The translations under genes and the position numbers were made by a program. Below are positions 12,901-26,809 of a stretch of 64,000 nucleotides of DNA, piece by piece. How positions within the stretch are numbered: the first letter of the stretch is position 1; each line of letters begins with the position of its first letter. Source of the stretch: Stenopsyche tienmushanensis (lineage: Eukaryota > Arthropoda > Insecta > Trichoptera > Stenopsychidae); assembly GCA_008973525.1 (NCBI GenBank), contig WACJ01000250.1, positions 124,001 to 188,000 of the forward strand, in the 5' to 3' direction. The notes beneath the pieces were generated by a model. The model searched no databases, was not told the origin of the DNA, and worked only from the letters and a program-made list of their open reading frames with translations.

Positions 12901-15540
12901 ATGTTGCATAAAAACAAATCACGGACTTGATCTTCTTCAGCTATCATCTAAATCTATAATGATAACGATTAATAAGAAAATCTCAGCCAATGTTTTATTC
13001 GCAATCGATTCAAATTGAATAGATCTGGATTTATACACAATAATGGCTTTTAAATTAATTAACAATATTTAGTAATCAAATTATTCTCGTATTCATATTT
13101 TTATAAGATTGATTGAATATGATTTGGATGCATGGAAGCCGTGAATGTTTATGTTTTACAACAGCTTATGTAAAGAATGGATTAATCTCTTCTTTTAATT
13201 TCATTTATATATTATGAGACGCAAAGAGGAAAAGTAATATAACCTAAGCAAATTTATTACAATGATTGAGTCAATTTATATGGCAAATAATGTTATCGAG
13301 ATGAAGATCCTGGATTATAAATTTGCTCTCATCTATCATTACGGCATATATTTGGCCTGAGAAAATCTTTGGATTAAATTAAATAGACCTTATCAAACGA
13401 GTATGTATATTAAAAATATATATTTATTATCAGTATTAAAGAGAGTTTTGTCATAGTGCATGGGGTTGTAACTTAGTAAACATGCAAAAAATCTACATCA
13501 ACACCCTAAATGTCAATAATGAACAGACGTTTGAGCGAGTCGTTTTCAAACGATGATTCAAATATATGCTGGGATTACTCCTACACACGTTGTGGGTGGA
13601 AATCCGAAGTATGCCGAATTACGATATAAATATTTCAAATACCTAATGCCCCACGATGAGATCCATTGATGGAAATTCTCTGTTGAGAATATGTGATGAT
13701 TCTAATATTTTTTTGTGGAAAAACTCTCGAAAGATGTGCTCAAATAAACGTTTTGATGGCTATTTATGTGTTCGATAATATGTTATGATCCATGACTAGT
13801 AGAGCGATTATTGACTACTTGAAGTTGTTAGAGCTCATGATTCATGGTATCGAGCAATCGAGTAGTTATTCTCGGAGGGTTTATTTGCGGATCCGATGGT
13901 ATGAATGAACTTATTGCTTGTTGTATGCACTTGCTGTGCTAATTGGTCGCAGTTTTATTTGTCTATTTTTCAATGTGACAGTCGATAGTCAATGAGAATG
14001 GATGAATGTTGAACCAAAGCCAAAAATTAAAAGACAAATCCGAAGAACTTGACTCCTGTCGAGTGCATCAGGTGGACATTCTTGAACCTGAAAATCACTG
14101 GCAAGCTTTGTATTTTTGAATGGCAATAGATTGTTGATATAAAAGAGTTCAGCCGATGTATTTTAATATACAATCTATCCTATATTTAAATGTATAAAAT
14201 TTAATAAACGTCGAGTAATGAAATTTGAGTTTGAGTATTGCAATATTTTGCAAAAAAGTACAATAATACCTTTGTGCTAAGATTTGAAATGAGAATTTTA
14301 AACACTAAAATAGATTCATAGTATTTTAATATAATAGTGCTATACTCTAAATTTTAACTAAATGCTGAGGATGAAAAATATTAGAAGTAGATGATCTTCA
14401 ATAAAGATTTGCAGAAACAATGTACAATAAATCAAAATATTTTGATAAACGTAAAATTTCAATATGTTTCCTATAAGAAATTAAAATATCATCATTTTTA
14501 AGCTTTGATAAATAAGAACTATCTGTAATTTTTGAGCTTGAATATTGCTCTACGTTCAAAATTATTATACCACGAAGTTAATTATTTTAGCGTGTTTAGC
14601 ATAAAGTTTGTAGGATTTTCTAAATTGTGGAATAAAACCACAACAATTTCCATATACATAGATTAAAATGAGATTACACCACTTTTTCATTGAATTTAAC
14701 ATCAAAAACTCAAAATTGATACTTAATATTTTATACGCATAATGGTGCAAATAAATTACAATGTTTAACTTATTTTTTTTATTAATAAATATTATTTTAT
14801 ATTTTAAATAATAATATCTCATAGGATATAGAGAAGAATATTTCATTGTCTTATTTGTATGTAATATTCTTAAAATATATTTCTATATAGAACTTTCTAT
14901 AGAATTAAATTAATTTTTGCCTATATTACAAATTAAAATATTTTGAAAATAATTAAAGGCCATTTAGCAGTGGACGTAGAATATTAAATATTTTGATGAT
15001 ATTTCATAAAAATAAAATGTAGATACTTTAAAAAAAAATATAGAAATTCAACATGAGTTATTCGTTCAATTCTTATCGTCAAAAGTAAGCTGTTGCAATT
15101 TAAATATCAAATTCGATGGAGTCAAAGTTGATGAACAAACACTTGGGAAAGTATTCTGATACTTCGGGTACGTAGTTAAAACGACCTCCAGCTAATTTGT
15201 ATGATCTTGAGGTCGTATATTTTTCGTTTGGATTTCCCAGATTTTATTATTATCGGTCGACTGAAATACATTCTACCTTCGATTTATTCCAGGTGATGAT
15301 ATAAAAAATAATACTGAAAAAAAATTATGCATCGATGTTTAATTATTTGAGCGTTAATTCCGATATCGTTTAATATAATTTTGTATTGGGCATGTATTAA
15401 AGTACGATTGAAAAAATGATATTTTTATGTACTGATTGTGGTTTTTAACTGGGTTTTATGTTAATATGTTGAAGTATAAATATATCGGAAGTATAGTCGC
15501 GAGTGAAATTAGTGCGATATAATTGTTAAGTAAAAGTGCA
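9970..15540. other. Non-coding region upstream of actin
   Basis: No gene is recognised. Open frames at 11809-12114 and 12137-12352 carry no motif. The block 12121-12320 is clearly GC-richer than its flanks (for example ACGACGTACGTCGGGCGCGT around 12225-12245) and is a candidate regulatory element. The remainder, including 12660-15500, is AT-rich with only poly-A/T tracts and no structure I can name. Confidence 0.5.
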
Positions 15541-15644
15541 ATATTGTTCGAGGAAATGATAGGGCTCGAAGGGCGTCTGCGAAGATAAAGAAAGTGGACG
15601 AAGGGCGGTTGTGGAGCGGCCGTGGGGTGGTTGTGGGGCGATCT

Positions 15645-15654
15645 CCTTTAAAGG
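15645..15654. promoter_or_regulatory. CArG box (SRF site), perfect match
   Basis: CCTTTAAAGG fits the serum response factor consensus CC(A/T)6GG exactly. It lies 108 bp upstream of the actin TATA box and about 208 bp upstream of the start codon. CArG boxes are the classical control elements of muscle actin promoters. Its use here is inferred from sequence and position. Confidence 0.75.
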
Positions 15655-15680
15655 TAGCAAAGAGCGGGCGGCGCGCTGCT

Positions 15681-15690
15681 GTATTAATAG
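15681..15690. promoter_or_regulatory. MEF2-like site
   Basis: GTATTAATAG matches the MEF2 consensus YTA(A/T)4TAR at nine of ten positions; the first base is G instead of a pyrimidine. It is an AT island in strongly GC-rich promoter DNA, 72 bp upstream of the TATA box, between the CArG box and the G-rich stretch 15701-15738. MEF2 plus SRF input would suit a muscle actin. Confidence 0.45.
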
Positions 15691-15699
15691 TTTAGTTAG

Positions 15700-16983
<1,284 letters not shown>

Positions 16984-17131
16984 GCTGCAGACCTCGCCTT
17001 TCGAAGCCATCTATTGCTTGGCCTCTGTCGCTGGATATCTCGCGACGACTGTTATACATATTTACTTTCATACAATTGTTACATTTTATAGAAACTACGA
17101 CCTGTCATCGATATAATTTGTATAATTTATA

Positions 17132-17137
17132 AATAAA
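17132..17137 (+). terminator. Actin poly(A) signal, proximal
   Basis: AATAAA lies 149 bases after the actin stop codon, in AT-rich 3' untranslated DNA. It would give a compact 3' UTR ending near 17150-17160. Confidence 0.7.
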
Positions 17138-17192
17138 TTTTAATTTAATTTTTATATTGAGTCTTAATGGGCTCGATTGATCGCTGTATTTG

Positions 17193-17214
17193 AATAAATA
17201 AACCTTTATTTATT
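17193..17214. terminator. Palindromic bidirectional poly(A) signal
   Basis: AATAAATAAA (17193-17202) and TTTATTTATT (17205-17214) form a perfect 10-bp inverted repeat around CC. Each strand therefore carries two overlapping AATAAA hexamers. On the + strand it could serve as a distal actin signal. On the - strand it could end a convergent transcript, although no minus-strand gene is recognised just to the right. Confidence 0.55.
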
Positions 17215-17459
17215 TATTTTTAATTACACTTTTCTTTTTGATTCATTGATATCGCTTTTGAATTACCCTGTTCGACTTCCTCTTCCTGATTTCCGGAACA
17301 TACTTTGTTGTCTGAACACACGCACACTTCCGACGAGTCGAAAGCACATGCTCTTTCGTCATACACGCGCCAATACAACACAACACCGAGCCGTTAAACT
17401 TAAAATAGACGATGAATTTGCATCGGCTAGTGGGAAACATCGAAATGAAATTTGATATT

Positions 17460-17830
17460 TGGATGCGATCATGGGATCGGGATAAATCGGTGCCGCTGTC
17501 GACGCGGAGGAGCAGTCCCGGCGGTGGCCTCCGCGGGATCTACACCCACCCCGAAGCTGGTATTTCCGAAAGAACGACGCGCCTAGCGGGCGGACGAAAA
17601 TAGACCGGGCAATTTTTAGTATCACAACACAATCTAGAGGGAATATCATATGTTGGCATGGCTTGTCTCCTTTTAAAGTTGGGCGGAACCGGGACACATG
17701 TTGGGCCTCCGCTATATGCGCCTGCTGGGTGGGTCTTAGAACGCCCGGTGCTATTAATGCCTCTTGTTTATCTTAACGGGCACTTGCATCCGACTTTATA
17801 AATCTACATCGGGAGTCTTCGACGATTGCG
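17460..17830 (+). promoter_or_regulatory. GC-richer module with CArG-like, E-box, MEF2-like and TATA motifs
   Basis: Downstream of actin the base composition rises again. In order the segment holds CATATG (17647-17652), a 9/10 CArG match CCTTTTAAAG (17669-17678), CACATG (17695-17700), an 8/10 MEF2 match CTATTAATGC (17751-17760) and a strong TATA string TATAAATC (17797-17804). CArG-like to TATA spacing is 128 bp, against 108 bp in the actin promoter. No recognisable coding sequence follows. It could be a downstream muscle enhancer, the promoter of an unseen transcript, or a relic of a lost tandem actin copy. Confidence 0.35.
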
Positions 17831-18384
17831 CTTTTGCTTCGTGCATTTCTTGGATATTAAATCGTGTTAGCATACAACAGCGATCCATTGAATTCTTGCC
17901 ATGCCACTTTGATTTTTTTCAAATTGGTTACCTTCTTTTTAAATTTCATCCATCACTTCACACTTGAGCTGAAAGAGCAGACAAATTATGTCACTCATCT
18001 GATGACCCACATTTCAATTGAAACTTTTCACATGGCAAATCCGCATGAGACGACAGACCTTCAAACATTTTTTTGCAGAAACATCTTTACATTTTTTTCA
18101 TACAAACCATATATTTTTAAACTTGTATATAAAAATACATCTTATGCATCTTACTTGCATTGTATAAATGCATTATTATTTATAATATTCGTGATGTAAT
18201 ATGTCAAGTTCATCTGACACATGTTCAATTAACCGACTACCTAATTTGTCGGCGTGATTTATACGAAGATGATGATGTTTAAGATACACTTGTAGTCAGA
18301 AAAAAATTGCGGAAATTTCATCATATCAAACAAATGTCGTTTTAACGAGCACATGAGCTATCCAGATGTCTGGAAGATGAAACT
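17831..18384. other. Non-coding, nothing recognised
   Basis: AT-rich sequence with short open frames (17864-18199) lacking any motif. If the TATA string at 17797 is used, a transcript would start near the left edge of this block; I see no clear splice donor. Confidence 0.4.
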
Positions 18385-18790
18385 TCAGACGCTCAAATTA
18401 TGACAACGTAGCATCACAGGATTGATTTGAATTAATTCGATTTTTATTTCATTTGCAGATGGAATTTCAATATCTTCATCTTTGACAGCTGATTCTACAG
18501 CTACCCGACTAGGATTAAATCCCAGATTGTGCATATTGCGACCTTGGTTCAAAAATACCAGAGAAGTTAGTCGGTGGTGTCCCTCGGCCCCATGTCGCGG
18601 CCCATGAATGGCAGTGATGCCGGGAATAGCCGGGCAAGCCGCGGCGCCATAAACAGGCACGCGGGACCCATTCAGCCGCACTGATTATTTTCGGGTCGGA
18701 CCCGTCTCCGGGGGTTTTCCTCCACTTCATCATGGTGCTACCGTAACTCGCGCTTTGTTTATGTACCATTGATTAACTGCGAAGTGGTGC
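18385..18790. other. GC-rich island with a 98-codon minus-strand open frame
   Basis: The patch 18490-18720 is strongly GC-rich (for example AAGCCGCGGCGCC). A minus-strand frame at 18385-18681 is open for 98 codons and ends in a charged, coding-like stretch (SAVKDEDIEIPSANEIKIEL). No family is recognised. It could be a regulatory island, a first exon with promoter, or chance in GC-rich DNA, which is poor in stop codons. Confidence 0.25.
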
Positions 18791-19722
18791 GGTCTCGACT
18801 TGCCGATCGTACGAATCAAACGTAGGCGAACATTTTGCAACAACATCCGCAAGAATCAAATGTCACTGGATGATTTTAAAATACACATTTCTTAATAGAT
18901 TGACGTATTATCTATAAGAAATATGATACATAACCAACCGAAATAATTGCGTTACATCTATAATAAACGATACAATTCGGATATTTGACGATCATTTTGT
19001 ATTTGAACCGCGAACAAATTAAAATCATTATGGGAATCAAGACTAAAAATTAATTCATTTTTGTTGATGGTTGATTAAAACTATTTGAAATGGAATAAGC
19101 AACATTTATTGCTGTTATTAATTTTTGGAAAAATTTAATAACAGCGAACGGTCCTGAAGAATCTGTAAATACATTTGGATCATCACAATTAATTGATGTC
19201 GTTTTCTTGTGAATCATTATAGTGTATTTTTTACACCTCTAAAGTCTTGTATTTGTCCTGGTAAAATTTGCTTGCATGTTTTGCTCACATCAATCATTCT
19301 TATATATATATAATTTTTCGGTGTTTTTCAATAAAAGTATTTTTTAGCTTTTAACATTCTTTGTTGAAGACCAGGATCTCCAAGTTTCTTTTGCGGGGAT
19401 GAAATTGAATATAGGCAGAGTAATGTATGTATGGGTAAAAATAAATCTGGATTTTTTTTCAAACTTATTTCTTTCCATAATTTTGATCTGATTCTGTACA
19501 ATATACAATCTTAAAAAATAAAAATAATCATTTACAAAATTTATAAAATATATCTGAATAAGATACATATTTTAGGAAAAATTAATATAACAAGGGAGAG
19601 GAGGAGACTATACAAATAAGTGGATAATTCAATGCAAATACCACTTAAAACCATTTACTTTTAACGACAAGTTACAATCTGTTTTTTTGAGATTTAATGT
19701 GTGATCAAATATATTTATTAAA
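18791..19722. other. AT-rich non-coding, nothing recognised
   Basis: No gene, repeat structure or motif that I can support. Confidence 0.4.
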
Positions 19723-19724
19723 TA

Positions 19725-20775
19725 CACTTGGGTCTGTTTTTATGCAATAGATACGTTCCACGGGGAGTTGCATAAAAAAAGACTTGAACTACGTAGAAAA
19801 CTGAGGGATAGGTTTCAATATTTTTAAAAATCGCATAACTTCAAATCAATGTGATTGAATGTACCAAAAATCGCATAAAAAAGTTTATAAAAAATTAATA
19901 TGAATAGAAACACAATACATATTTATTTTAGAATTGCTTTATTAAAGTCTATTTTACAGGATAATCGTATAAATTATCGTTATCAGTCAGCATAGATTTA
20001 TTTGTAGTCCTGTGTTGAAATCGTCTTTTTAAAAATGTAATCGGTGATTAAATTTTGCGACGATTTAATCATTATTTATATATATTTTTTCAAAAATATT
20101 TTTATGAAATTCGAGATATGGAGGCTTGCAATTCTTAAGCTTTCATTGGGATTTAAAAGCTCGTTCAGAATTTGAGAACAGAGATGTACAATAAATAGAT
20201 TTTCTAATTTATCGCGAAGTTGACTAGCTTCTTGTATAATATTTACAGTAAGGGGGGGTAGGAGTTTCTTCCATTTCTATTGAATCGTGTTCTGTTTCTT
20301 CGCTGTCATGTAAAATCAAACCACTAATATCATCGTCATTCAAGGGAGTATACTCAAGCAATTCATCTATATCTTTTGGGAAACAGTATCAAAACCTTCT
20401 TTACCAAATTGATTTGCCAAAACAATGATTTCAACTGACAATGTCGAAGTTTTTATTATTTCGCCATCTGTAATACATCTGTAAGCCAAACTGTTTTAAA
20501 ACTTTTTCCAAGCTTCAGGTCTAATCTCTAATGAGTCATTCTCTAGTTTATCTAGTTTATGTCGATAAGTGTTCTTAATATATCTCAATATAGATTTAAA
20601 AACAATTCCGTTCGCCTATCGCCTTTAACGACTCACACTTTAACGGTTGTAACTATAATAGTATTAATTTTAGATGTTATTTATGCGTATTCGCATAAAA
20701 AAACTTTGCCCTCTATAGAAAAATAAGGGATAGGTTCCATAATTTTTTAAAATCGCATAACTTCAAATTCATTTA
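19725..20775 (-). mobile_element. Tigger-like (pogo) transposon relic, longer copy
   Basis: The left end CACTTGGGTCTGTTTTTATG (preceded by TA) is the inverted partner of the right end of the element at 3454-4081, so both belong to one family. Subterminal CGCATAACTTCAAATC and CGCATAAAAAAG strings occur near 19830-19884 and again at 20690-20775. The minus strand (about 20520-20220) encodes a broken transposase tail including DIDELLEYTPLNDDDISGLI, followed by HDSEETEHD, typical in style of the acidic end of Tigger/jerky-like transposases. No right terminal repeat is seen, so the copy is truncated. Frameshifts and stops make it inactive. Confidence 0.55.
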
Positions 20776-22080
20776 TAATAGTAATCAAATCATGCAAAAA
20801 TAGTCGTGCGACCCTATAATCACGCTCATCAATATCGAAAGTTATTTTTTTAAAAGAAGGAAAATCAGTATTTGCGTTAAAAAATGCACGTTAAAGCAAT
20901 TAATTTTCGCATTCCAGTGGTATTAAAATATGAAGGTCTTTTATTTATTTAAATGAAATATTGTGAGGCTTAAATAATCTTATGTGAGCAGTAAGCTAAT
21001 AGCAAGGAATTATTTGACAGTAATATATGCAAGCGAAACCGTACAAACACACAAATGTTTTCGAATGTCATTAAAAATATGAGTAAAATTTTGTATTCGT
21101 GAGGGGAATCAAATGGCAAATAATCTTGAGGAGGAAGGGTCAAATGGCAAACGAATAAAATCGTGAATAGTTGGAAAATTTAGGAAAAGCTGGTTAGGTA
21201 GGATAATGAATTACGTTAATATAAAACATCGCTTGTCTTTAGAAAGTTTAATGAAACACAATGATATGAATTAAGCATGTGAAGATTTAATTTAAAAAGT
21301 ATTGTTCGTCATATGGTTGACAAAAAATACGCGTTTTTTGCAAATGGGTGCCATATAATGACATTTTGACAGATGTCATTGGCATTTATACACTTTTTTC
21401 AATGTCGCATTAAAAAAAAAATCATATTGCCGCCATTTTTTTGTTATTTAAATAATGACTTGTGACCTTTATCTCGCGACTTATATGGACCTAGGCCCAA
21501 ATAGATTATGGTGTTGATGTTAAAGATAAATAAACGAGGCGTCATAAACAATTCAATCGAAAATCAGCCAAGCAACGTTCGGCCATAGCGATTTCATACG
21601 TGACATGGGGTAATATTATCCGTATACGATTTGTTCCTTCGGGGGAAGTTTTTCTACTCGGAATCAAACGGGCAATTAATTACTCGTAGAAAATTATTGT
21701 TTACTCTCTTTTTACTAACGAATTATCTAATATGGAGTTCGTGTGTGAGTAAGAAGCCGCAGAGCTACAAATTCTGGACTCTGCTGGGAATGTATCCAAT
21801 AAGAGGTCTGGAGTGTGTTTGCTCGCCTCGGGCTCCCGGACCACACAATTTCAATTTCATCTACTTTAGTAATAAAGGGACATCCGACATAATGGCTGAA
21901 CTAATATTATAGTTCTAGCCGACGACCCATGACGATTTTGTTACTGCAAAATCAACACATACATGTAGAGACGTGCGTATCCGTATGGGCATTCAATTTG
22001 TATTTGCTTACATGCGCGCGCAGTTCGCTTTCATGGATAATTGATCAAATCATCAAATACGCCTTTATATTAGGTTATCC
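20776..22080. other. Non-coding, nothing recognised
   Basis: An open frame at 21631-21912 (93 codons) has no motif; the segment 21540-21910 is somewhat GC-richer. The rest is AT-rich without structure I can name. Confidence 0.4.
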
Positions 22081-22081
22081 C

Positions 22082-22105
22082 AAAAGAAATCCATTTTTTT
22101 CAACT
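22082..22105 (+). mobile_element. Mariner-type terminal repeat, solo
   Basis: TTAGGTTATCCCAAAAG, preceded by TA, resembles the common mariner terminal inverted repeat TTAGGTTGTCCCA. No partner end or transposase is visible nearby, so it is an isolated end or a decayed element. Confidence 0.3.
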
Positions 22106-22415
22106 TAAAACTTTGTTTTTATCATTTTTTGTTATACAAGTCAATATAAAGTATAATTACCATGATTATGACAACTAATCCTCATCTACCTTGCATGTTT
22201 TTATCCCCTTATTATATAAACTAGAAGTTTTCAAATTAATTGTCTTTTAAAGAATGCTTTAAATATTGAAAGAGATAGTAATCTAATGCTACTTATTTTA
22301 GCGAATATACAATATAAGATGTGGAAGAATTTATCAGTTTAGTTGCTTCATTTTTTCAACAAAACGCTGTAAAATAATTCCTCTTTGTTTGAAATAATTC
22401 AATCATGTTTGTTAA

Positions 22416-22656
22416 CCTTTTGAGGAGTGAGCAAATTTAAAATCGATGAAGTCGTTGATGCCATAATCGCTTTACACCGATTACTTTCTGTCAGCTCCTA
22501 TCAGCGAAAGATAATCTTCAATTCGAGATGAGTCAATTGTAAATAAACACTACATACATACAAGTCCCTGTCTATCTCCGAGCTCAATGTACAAGAGTGC
22601 TCTTTCTGAAAAGTGGAAGGGGGATGCCAGGCCCTGGCACAGTACTCCTTTAGGGG
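22416..22656. mobile_element. piggyBac-like MITE, copy B, with TTAA on both sides
   Basis: The element starts CCTTTTGAGGAGTGAGC directly after TTAA (22412-22415) and ends ACTCCTTTAGGGG directly before TTAA (22657-22660). The termini pair imperfectly (9 of 13). The left half is the reverse complement of copy A (2265-2397). Near the right end is an odd palindrome, TGCCAGG C CCTGGCA (22625-22639). A 241-bp non-coding element with a TTAA duplication fits a piggyBac-derived MITE. Confidence 0.6.
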
Positions 22657-22660
22657 TTAA

Positions 22661-24093
22661 AGTATGTCTAATTGTTTACAGTAAGCTTCCACAGTTATCG
22701 TTTTTCCAGTTTTATAAAATTTACAGTAAATTACTCCAATTATATTCTACCAAACACATAAAAGTACTTTTCAAAGTGTCAATTCTGGCATAGGCATTGG
22801 AACGGGAGTTTGTTTTTTAGAAAACCGTTGTTTTTTTATATCACCGTATATGATTCTTTTCTAGTTCTCAGTGAGAATTTAAAGCGTTTAAATCAAAAAT
22901 TGACATCTGTTTATCGTCTGAACTGGTTGATACATTTTATTGATGGTGTTTGAGGTCTTGTTGGCGTTCAATCTCTGATAAAAAAACACCATACAATATC
23001 TAATGTGTTCTTCGTTGATTTCGGGCCCTTTCATGTTAACCCTTATTAACAAAATAAGATTTGTTATACAAAAAAGCTGATGAACCATACAACAAGAAAA
23101 AAATTACCAAAATGTCTATTTTATCGTATCTTGGCACAAACTAAAGTCAAACAAGAGCGTGCGAAAATAGTGATTTTTTTTCGTGAGGAGTAAATATTTT
23201 ATATTTTTGTATGCATTTTAATATTTTTGCATACATTTTAATATTGATATATATCTTTTAAATATCTCAATAATCTGCGTATAAACAGTTGTTTTGATTA
23301 CGTATAACTGTGTAAATCTAGATCACACAGTCACTCTGCTATACATCCCTTTTATATGCGAAATATTAATTTCGACATGAGTTTCAGTGGAGTACTCATT
23401 GAATAGGACATTTAAAAATTAACAGCATTTAAAAGATAATTCGAAATTTAATTACGAATTTGGGTATTAATTAATACAAAAAAACGAGCCAACAAGCGTA
23501 CAATATACTCGCCGTACAAAGGATATTGTATTGATTGATTTGATTAAGTATTAAATTCGCCGAATTTCACCCGCTTTGGCGAATTGTCGCATAAATTTGC
23601 TAACTTTGGCGGAATTATATCGTTCGTTTATGTTTCATTCATGGATGACAAAATTAATCTATATTAGATGAGTTCCGTAGTTCGACACCCGTGGAATTCA
23701 ATGAAAACTATTTTCCGCGCCACTGTTTGAGTAATGTCTTCTTCATGTTGACAACCATAACTGGTTACGAGGTAGACTTCAATATTAGATATCAACCACC
23801 CCACATCGCGTTCACCCCTATTCCTCGCATCTTTCTTCAACCCCCTCCCCATACCAGAGCTTCTACTAACTGTATAATTCACCAAATCAAGTTAAGTTTG
23901 AGTTAGTCAACTAGTTTGACTAAAGGTACGCATCAGTCGGATACAAACGCAAATTTAATACATATTGTTCCTTTAATATACTCCGAATTTTATGGATTAT
24001 AACATGTATTTTTTTTAAATTTGTCTTATATCGTTTAATAAAATAATTGGAACAAAATCTTGTTGAATTGGTAAAAAAATTACGATCAAATAA
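22661..24093. other. AT-rich non-coding, nothing recognised
   Basis: Short overlapping open frames at 23664-23906 on both strands have no motif. I see no gene. Confidence 0.4.
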
Positions 24094-24116
24094 CAGTAGA
24101 ACTCGGTTATAACGAG
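24094..24116 (+). repeat. pogo/Tigger-type terminal repeat, copy 1
   Basis: CAGTAGAACTCGGTTATAAC followed by GAG matches 22 of 23 bases of a second copy at 52728-52750. The CAGT..AACTCGGTTATAACGAG pattern is typical of pogo/Tigger-type ends. It lies about 90 bp from the 3' end of the hAT relic. Confidence 0.5.
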
Positions 24117-24206
24117 AGTGTAATGATTCAAAATTCGTTAAAAATAATATTAATGAGTTAAAATTTAATTATATACTGGATATATTACTTCAGAAACTTT
24201 GTAATA

Positions 24207-25066
24207 TGGGATTGCATCAGATCATCCCGGGATCAGTCCCGGGATTCTGGGACTGGGATTTTCAATAGTTTAAGAAATTACATTGATAAGTCCATTTGTT
24301 TAATATAAAAAATAGCTTGAAGGCGAAGAACAATTATTTATTTAAGAGAAGATAAAAATACGATTCAAAAATAGATAAATGAGACAATAAAAAAATCAAA
24401 TATTATTTTGAAAATATGCCACAAGTAACATTAAACATCGAGTGTTTCGTCATTTAGCCTACTTGCTGCTGAAAATGCACGCTCAGCCTCCACACTCGTT
24501 GGAGGTATCGTCATCAGATATTTAAATGCTAGTTCGAGTTGATGACCGTTTGAGACTTCATTTTCGTATAACACCATCAATGCGACTAATAAAATTCCTT
24601 TCTGCTGAGATACGGTCTTAAACTCGCAAAATTCCTGATTTCCTGACAAACTATTTATTTCCGTCGCTGCAGATGAATACTTATATACTATAATACTTTG
24701 GTGTGATTCGTAATTGTATTATGGAGGAATACAAAAATTCTGAACTCCGTATCTATTATATTTCATATCGATATTCTAATTATTAGAGTCGAAGTGTAAA
24801 AAATACTTCACCGCTAGGGAAAGTTTAATATAACAATTTGAAAAATATATATGTATACATGGATTAGACAGTTACTGCCCCTGGGCGTGGTCTAAGCTCG
24901 TCAATTAGTAGTTACGCCACTGTTTCCAAGCGTCCAGATTTCAGCGGGAATGTCTCGATTTAGTAGCTTTCAAATTTCATTCCCGATTTTTTCGGGATTA
25001 CGTCTACTAATTCAGGGATTCATGAGTGCCTAAAACTATCCGGGATTCCGGGATTGGATTCCCTAG
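24207..25066 (-). mobile_element. hAT transposon relic, C-terminal dimerisation region, copy 1
   Basis: Minus-strand 24649-24431 encodes MTIPPTSVEAERAFSAA followed by SRLNDETLDV, the signature of the hAT C-terminal dimerisation domain. The right edge on the + strand (GGGATTGGATTCCCTAG, ending 25066) reads as the element's 5' terminal repeat CTAGGGAATCCAATCCC. Internal runs of CCCGGGAT resemble subterminal repeats of BED-finger hAT elements. Compared with copy 2 (52010-52698), an in-frame block equivalent to GCLATKIK is missing after FSAA. Only the transposase tail remains and the 3' end is cut. Confidence 0.7.
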
Positions 25067-26800
25067 TTGTGTATGCTTTTTTATTCATTTCATGATGAAT
25101 CATTTTTTTTAATCAGATTAGCTCCAATAAACATATTTCCATCGTAGCATTTATAAATATAATTTTTGCTTAAAATATGATAATTTAAAAATTTAATGAC
25201 TTATTATAAAAATGGCTGGTAGACTATTTTGAATTTTAATTCTGCATTTTATACGTTTTGGCAACTTATTGGAGTCCAAGTTACGAACCATGTGTGATAT
25301 CATAAAATCATTTTTAGATGTGAATGAAATCAAGAGATTCTGTTTGTTTAAAAATAACAAACTATTCGAAAAAGGCCCTCAGAAATAGTCCCGCTTAAAA
25401 TTGCTTTGAAAATACACATTTTAATATTGATGATTACATGCAATCAGAATTATTTTTATGAAGATCATAATCTTAATATTATAACTATAAAAATAGTTTT
25501 AAGCGACAAAAATCCTAATACTTTTTCCCATAATAAATTAATATTTTAAGTAAAAGAGCTACTAACTAGATTTTAACTACCATTTTTTTTAAATGTAGAT
25601 GAAGAGTGAACCAAGCTTCAGTTTTCAAGTCCAAATAATGAATTATAATTTTGTGATTATTGAGAAACTAATCTATCTTTATATTGTATATCTATTCAGA
25701 ATTTGTTGGAACTTTAACATGCTTCGTTTTTGTGAAAGAAGAATCTGTTTTGCATTCAAAAATTAACGCTTTTGAGTTCCCTTCAATATATATTATAGCT
25801 GTAAATTGATACATCCAGATTAAAAGATATACAATTTACAAATATTAGAAATTCAAGGAGACTTTAGTTATCTATATTTCATGGCTGTGGATCAGAATAT
25901 GTTAATTTACTTTAAAAAAAATGTATTTTTATATATGCATCTCCATGATATTGAATTCCTAAATTGATTAACATATTACTTATACGAATCTATGTATACA
26001 TTAAATGTGTAATATAATTTGCAGTGTGTGTTGTATGTTACCTATTCCGGTTCTGATAGAATTCCTGATACCCGCCCGAGGCCATTAATAACAGAAAATG
26101 TATCTCCAATGTGTGTTTATTGGCGGTTTCATTACGTTTGCTGCTTTCTGTACTTTTTATCGATGTCCAGAGGTCAACTACATAGGATACACACATTCAC
26201 ATGGGACAGTATTCCCGATTTAATGCCACAAATCGGACTTGTGAATAATAGACTGCTTTAAATTCCTCACGGCTCTTATTCACGTTTGTGGGTGTTGCTT
26301 AAAGATAATATAGAACTATTTTGTTTACAGAAAAAAAGTGGCGAAAAAAGTTGTGGATATTTTGCCAAGAGTATCAGTTAGTTTCGAGGACAGGGAAGCG
26401 TTTTGGCACGCAATTTTTACTCATTCGCGTTGCAATGTCTACCTACTTCAAATTCCAGAAATGACAAGACTTGTCACCAGATGCTTGTAATATTTGTTTT
26501 TTTTTTATTATGCTAAAACGACGATGCTATATCAATTGTGCAGCATAAATTTGAGGTCGTAGATCTCGGAAGAAAATTTTATTTAAAAATTAAGACTATG
26601 TACACAATTTGATGTTCTATTATAAATCATTTTTAATTTTAAGTTTACAAGGGCTTCTGAGGACGGGAGATTTTTTTTGTTTCAAATTTGATGCACCTCG
26701 CGTGTAGGGGATCTTAACGGTCGGTTTGGTAGATTCAGCGCGTTTGTCGGCCATTTTGTTCAGTCACAGTAAATTCTTCCGACGGAGAGGTCATCGCACA
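25067..26800. other. Mostly AT-rich non-coding; one small open frame
   Basis: At 26019-26261 an 80-codon + strand frame (Cys and Tyr rich) follows a possible splice acceptor (ATAATTTGCAG). It matches no family I know and ends at TAA. The rest shows no gene. Confidence 0.25.
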
Positions 26801-26809
26801 TATCACGAA

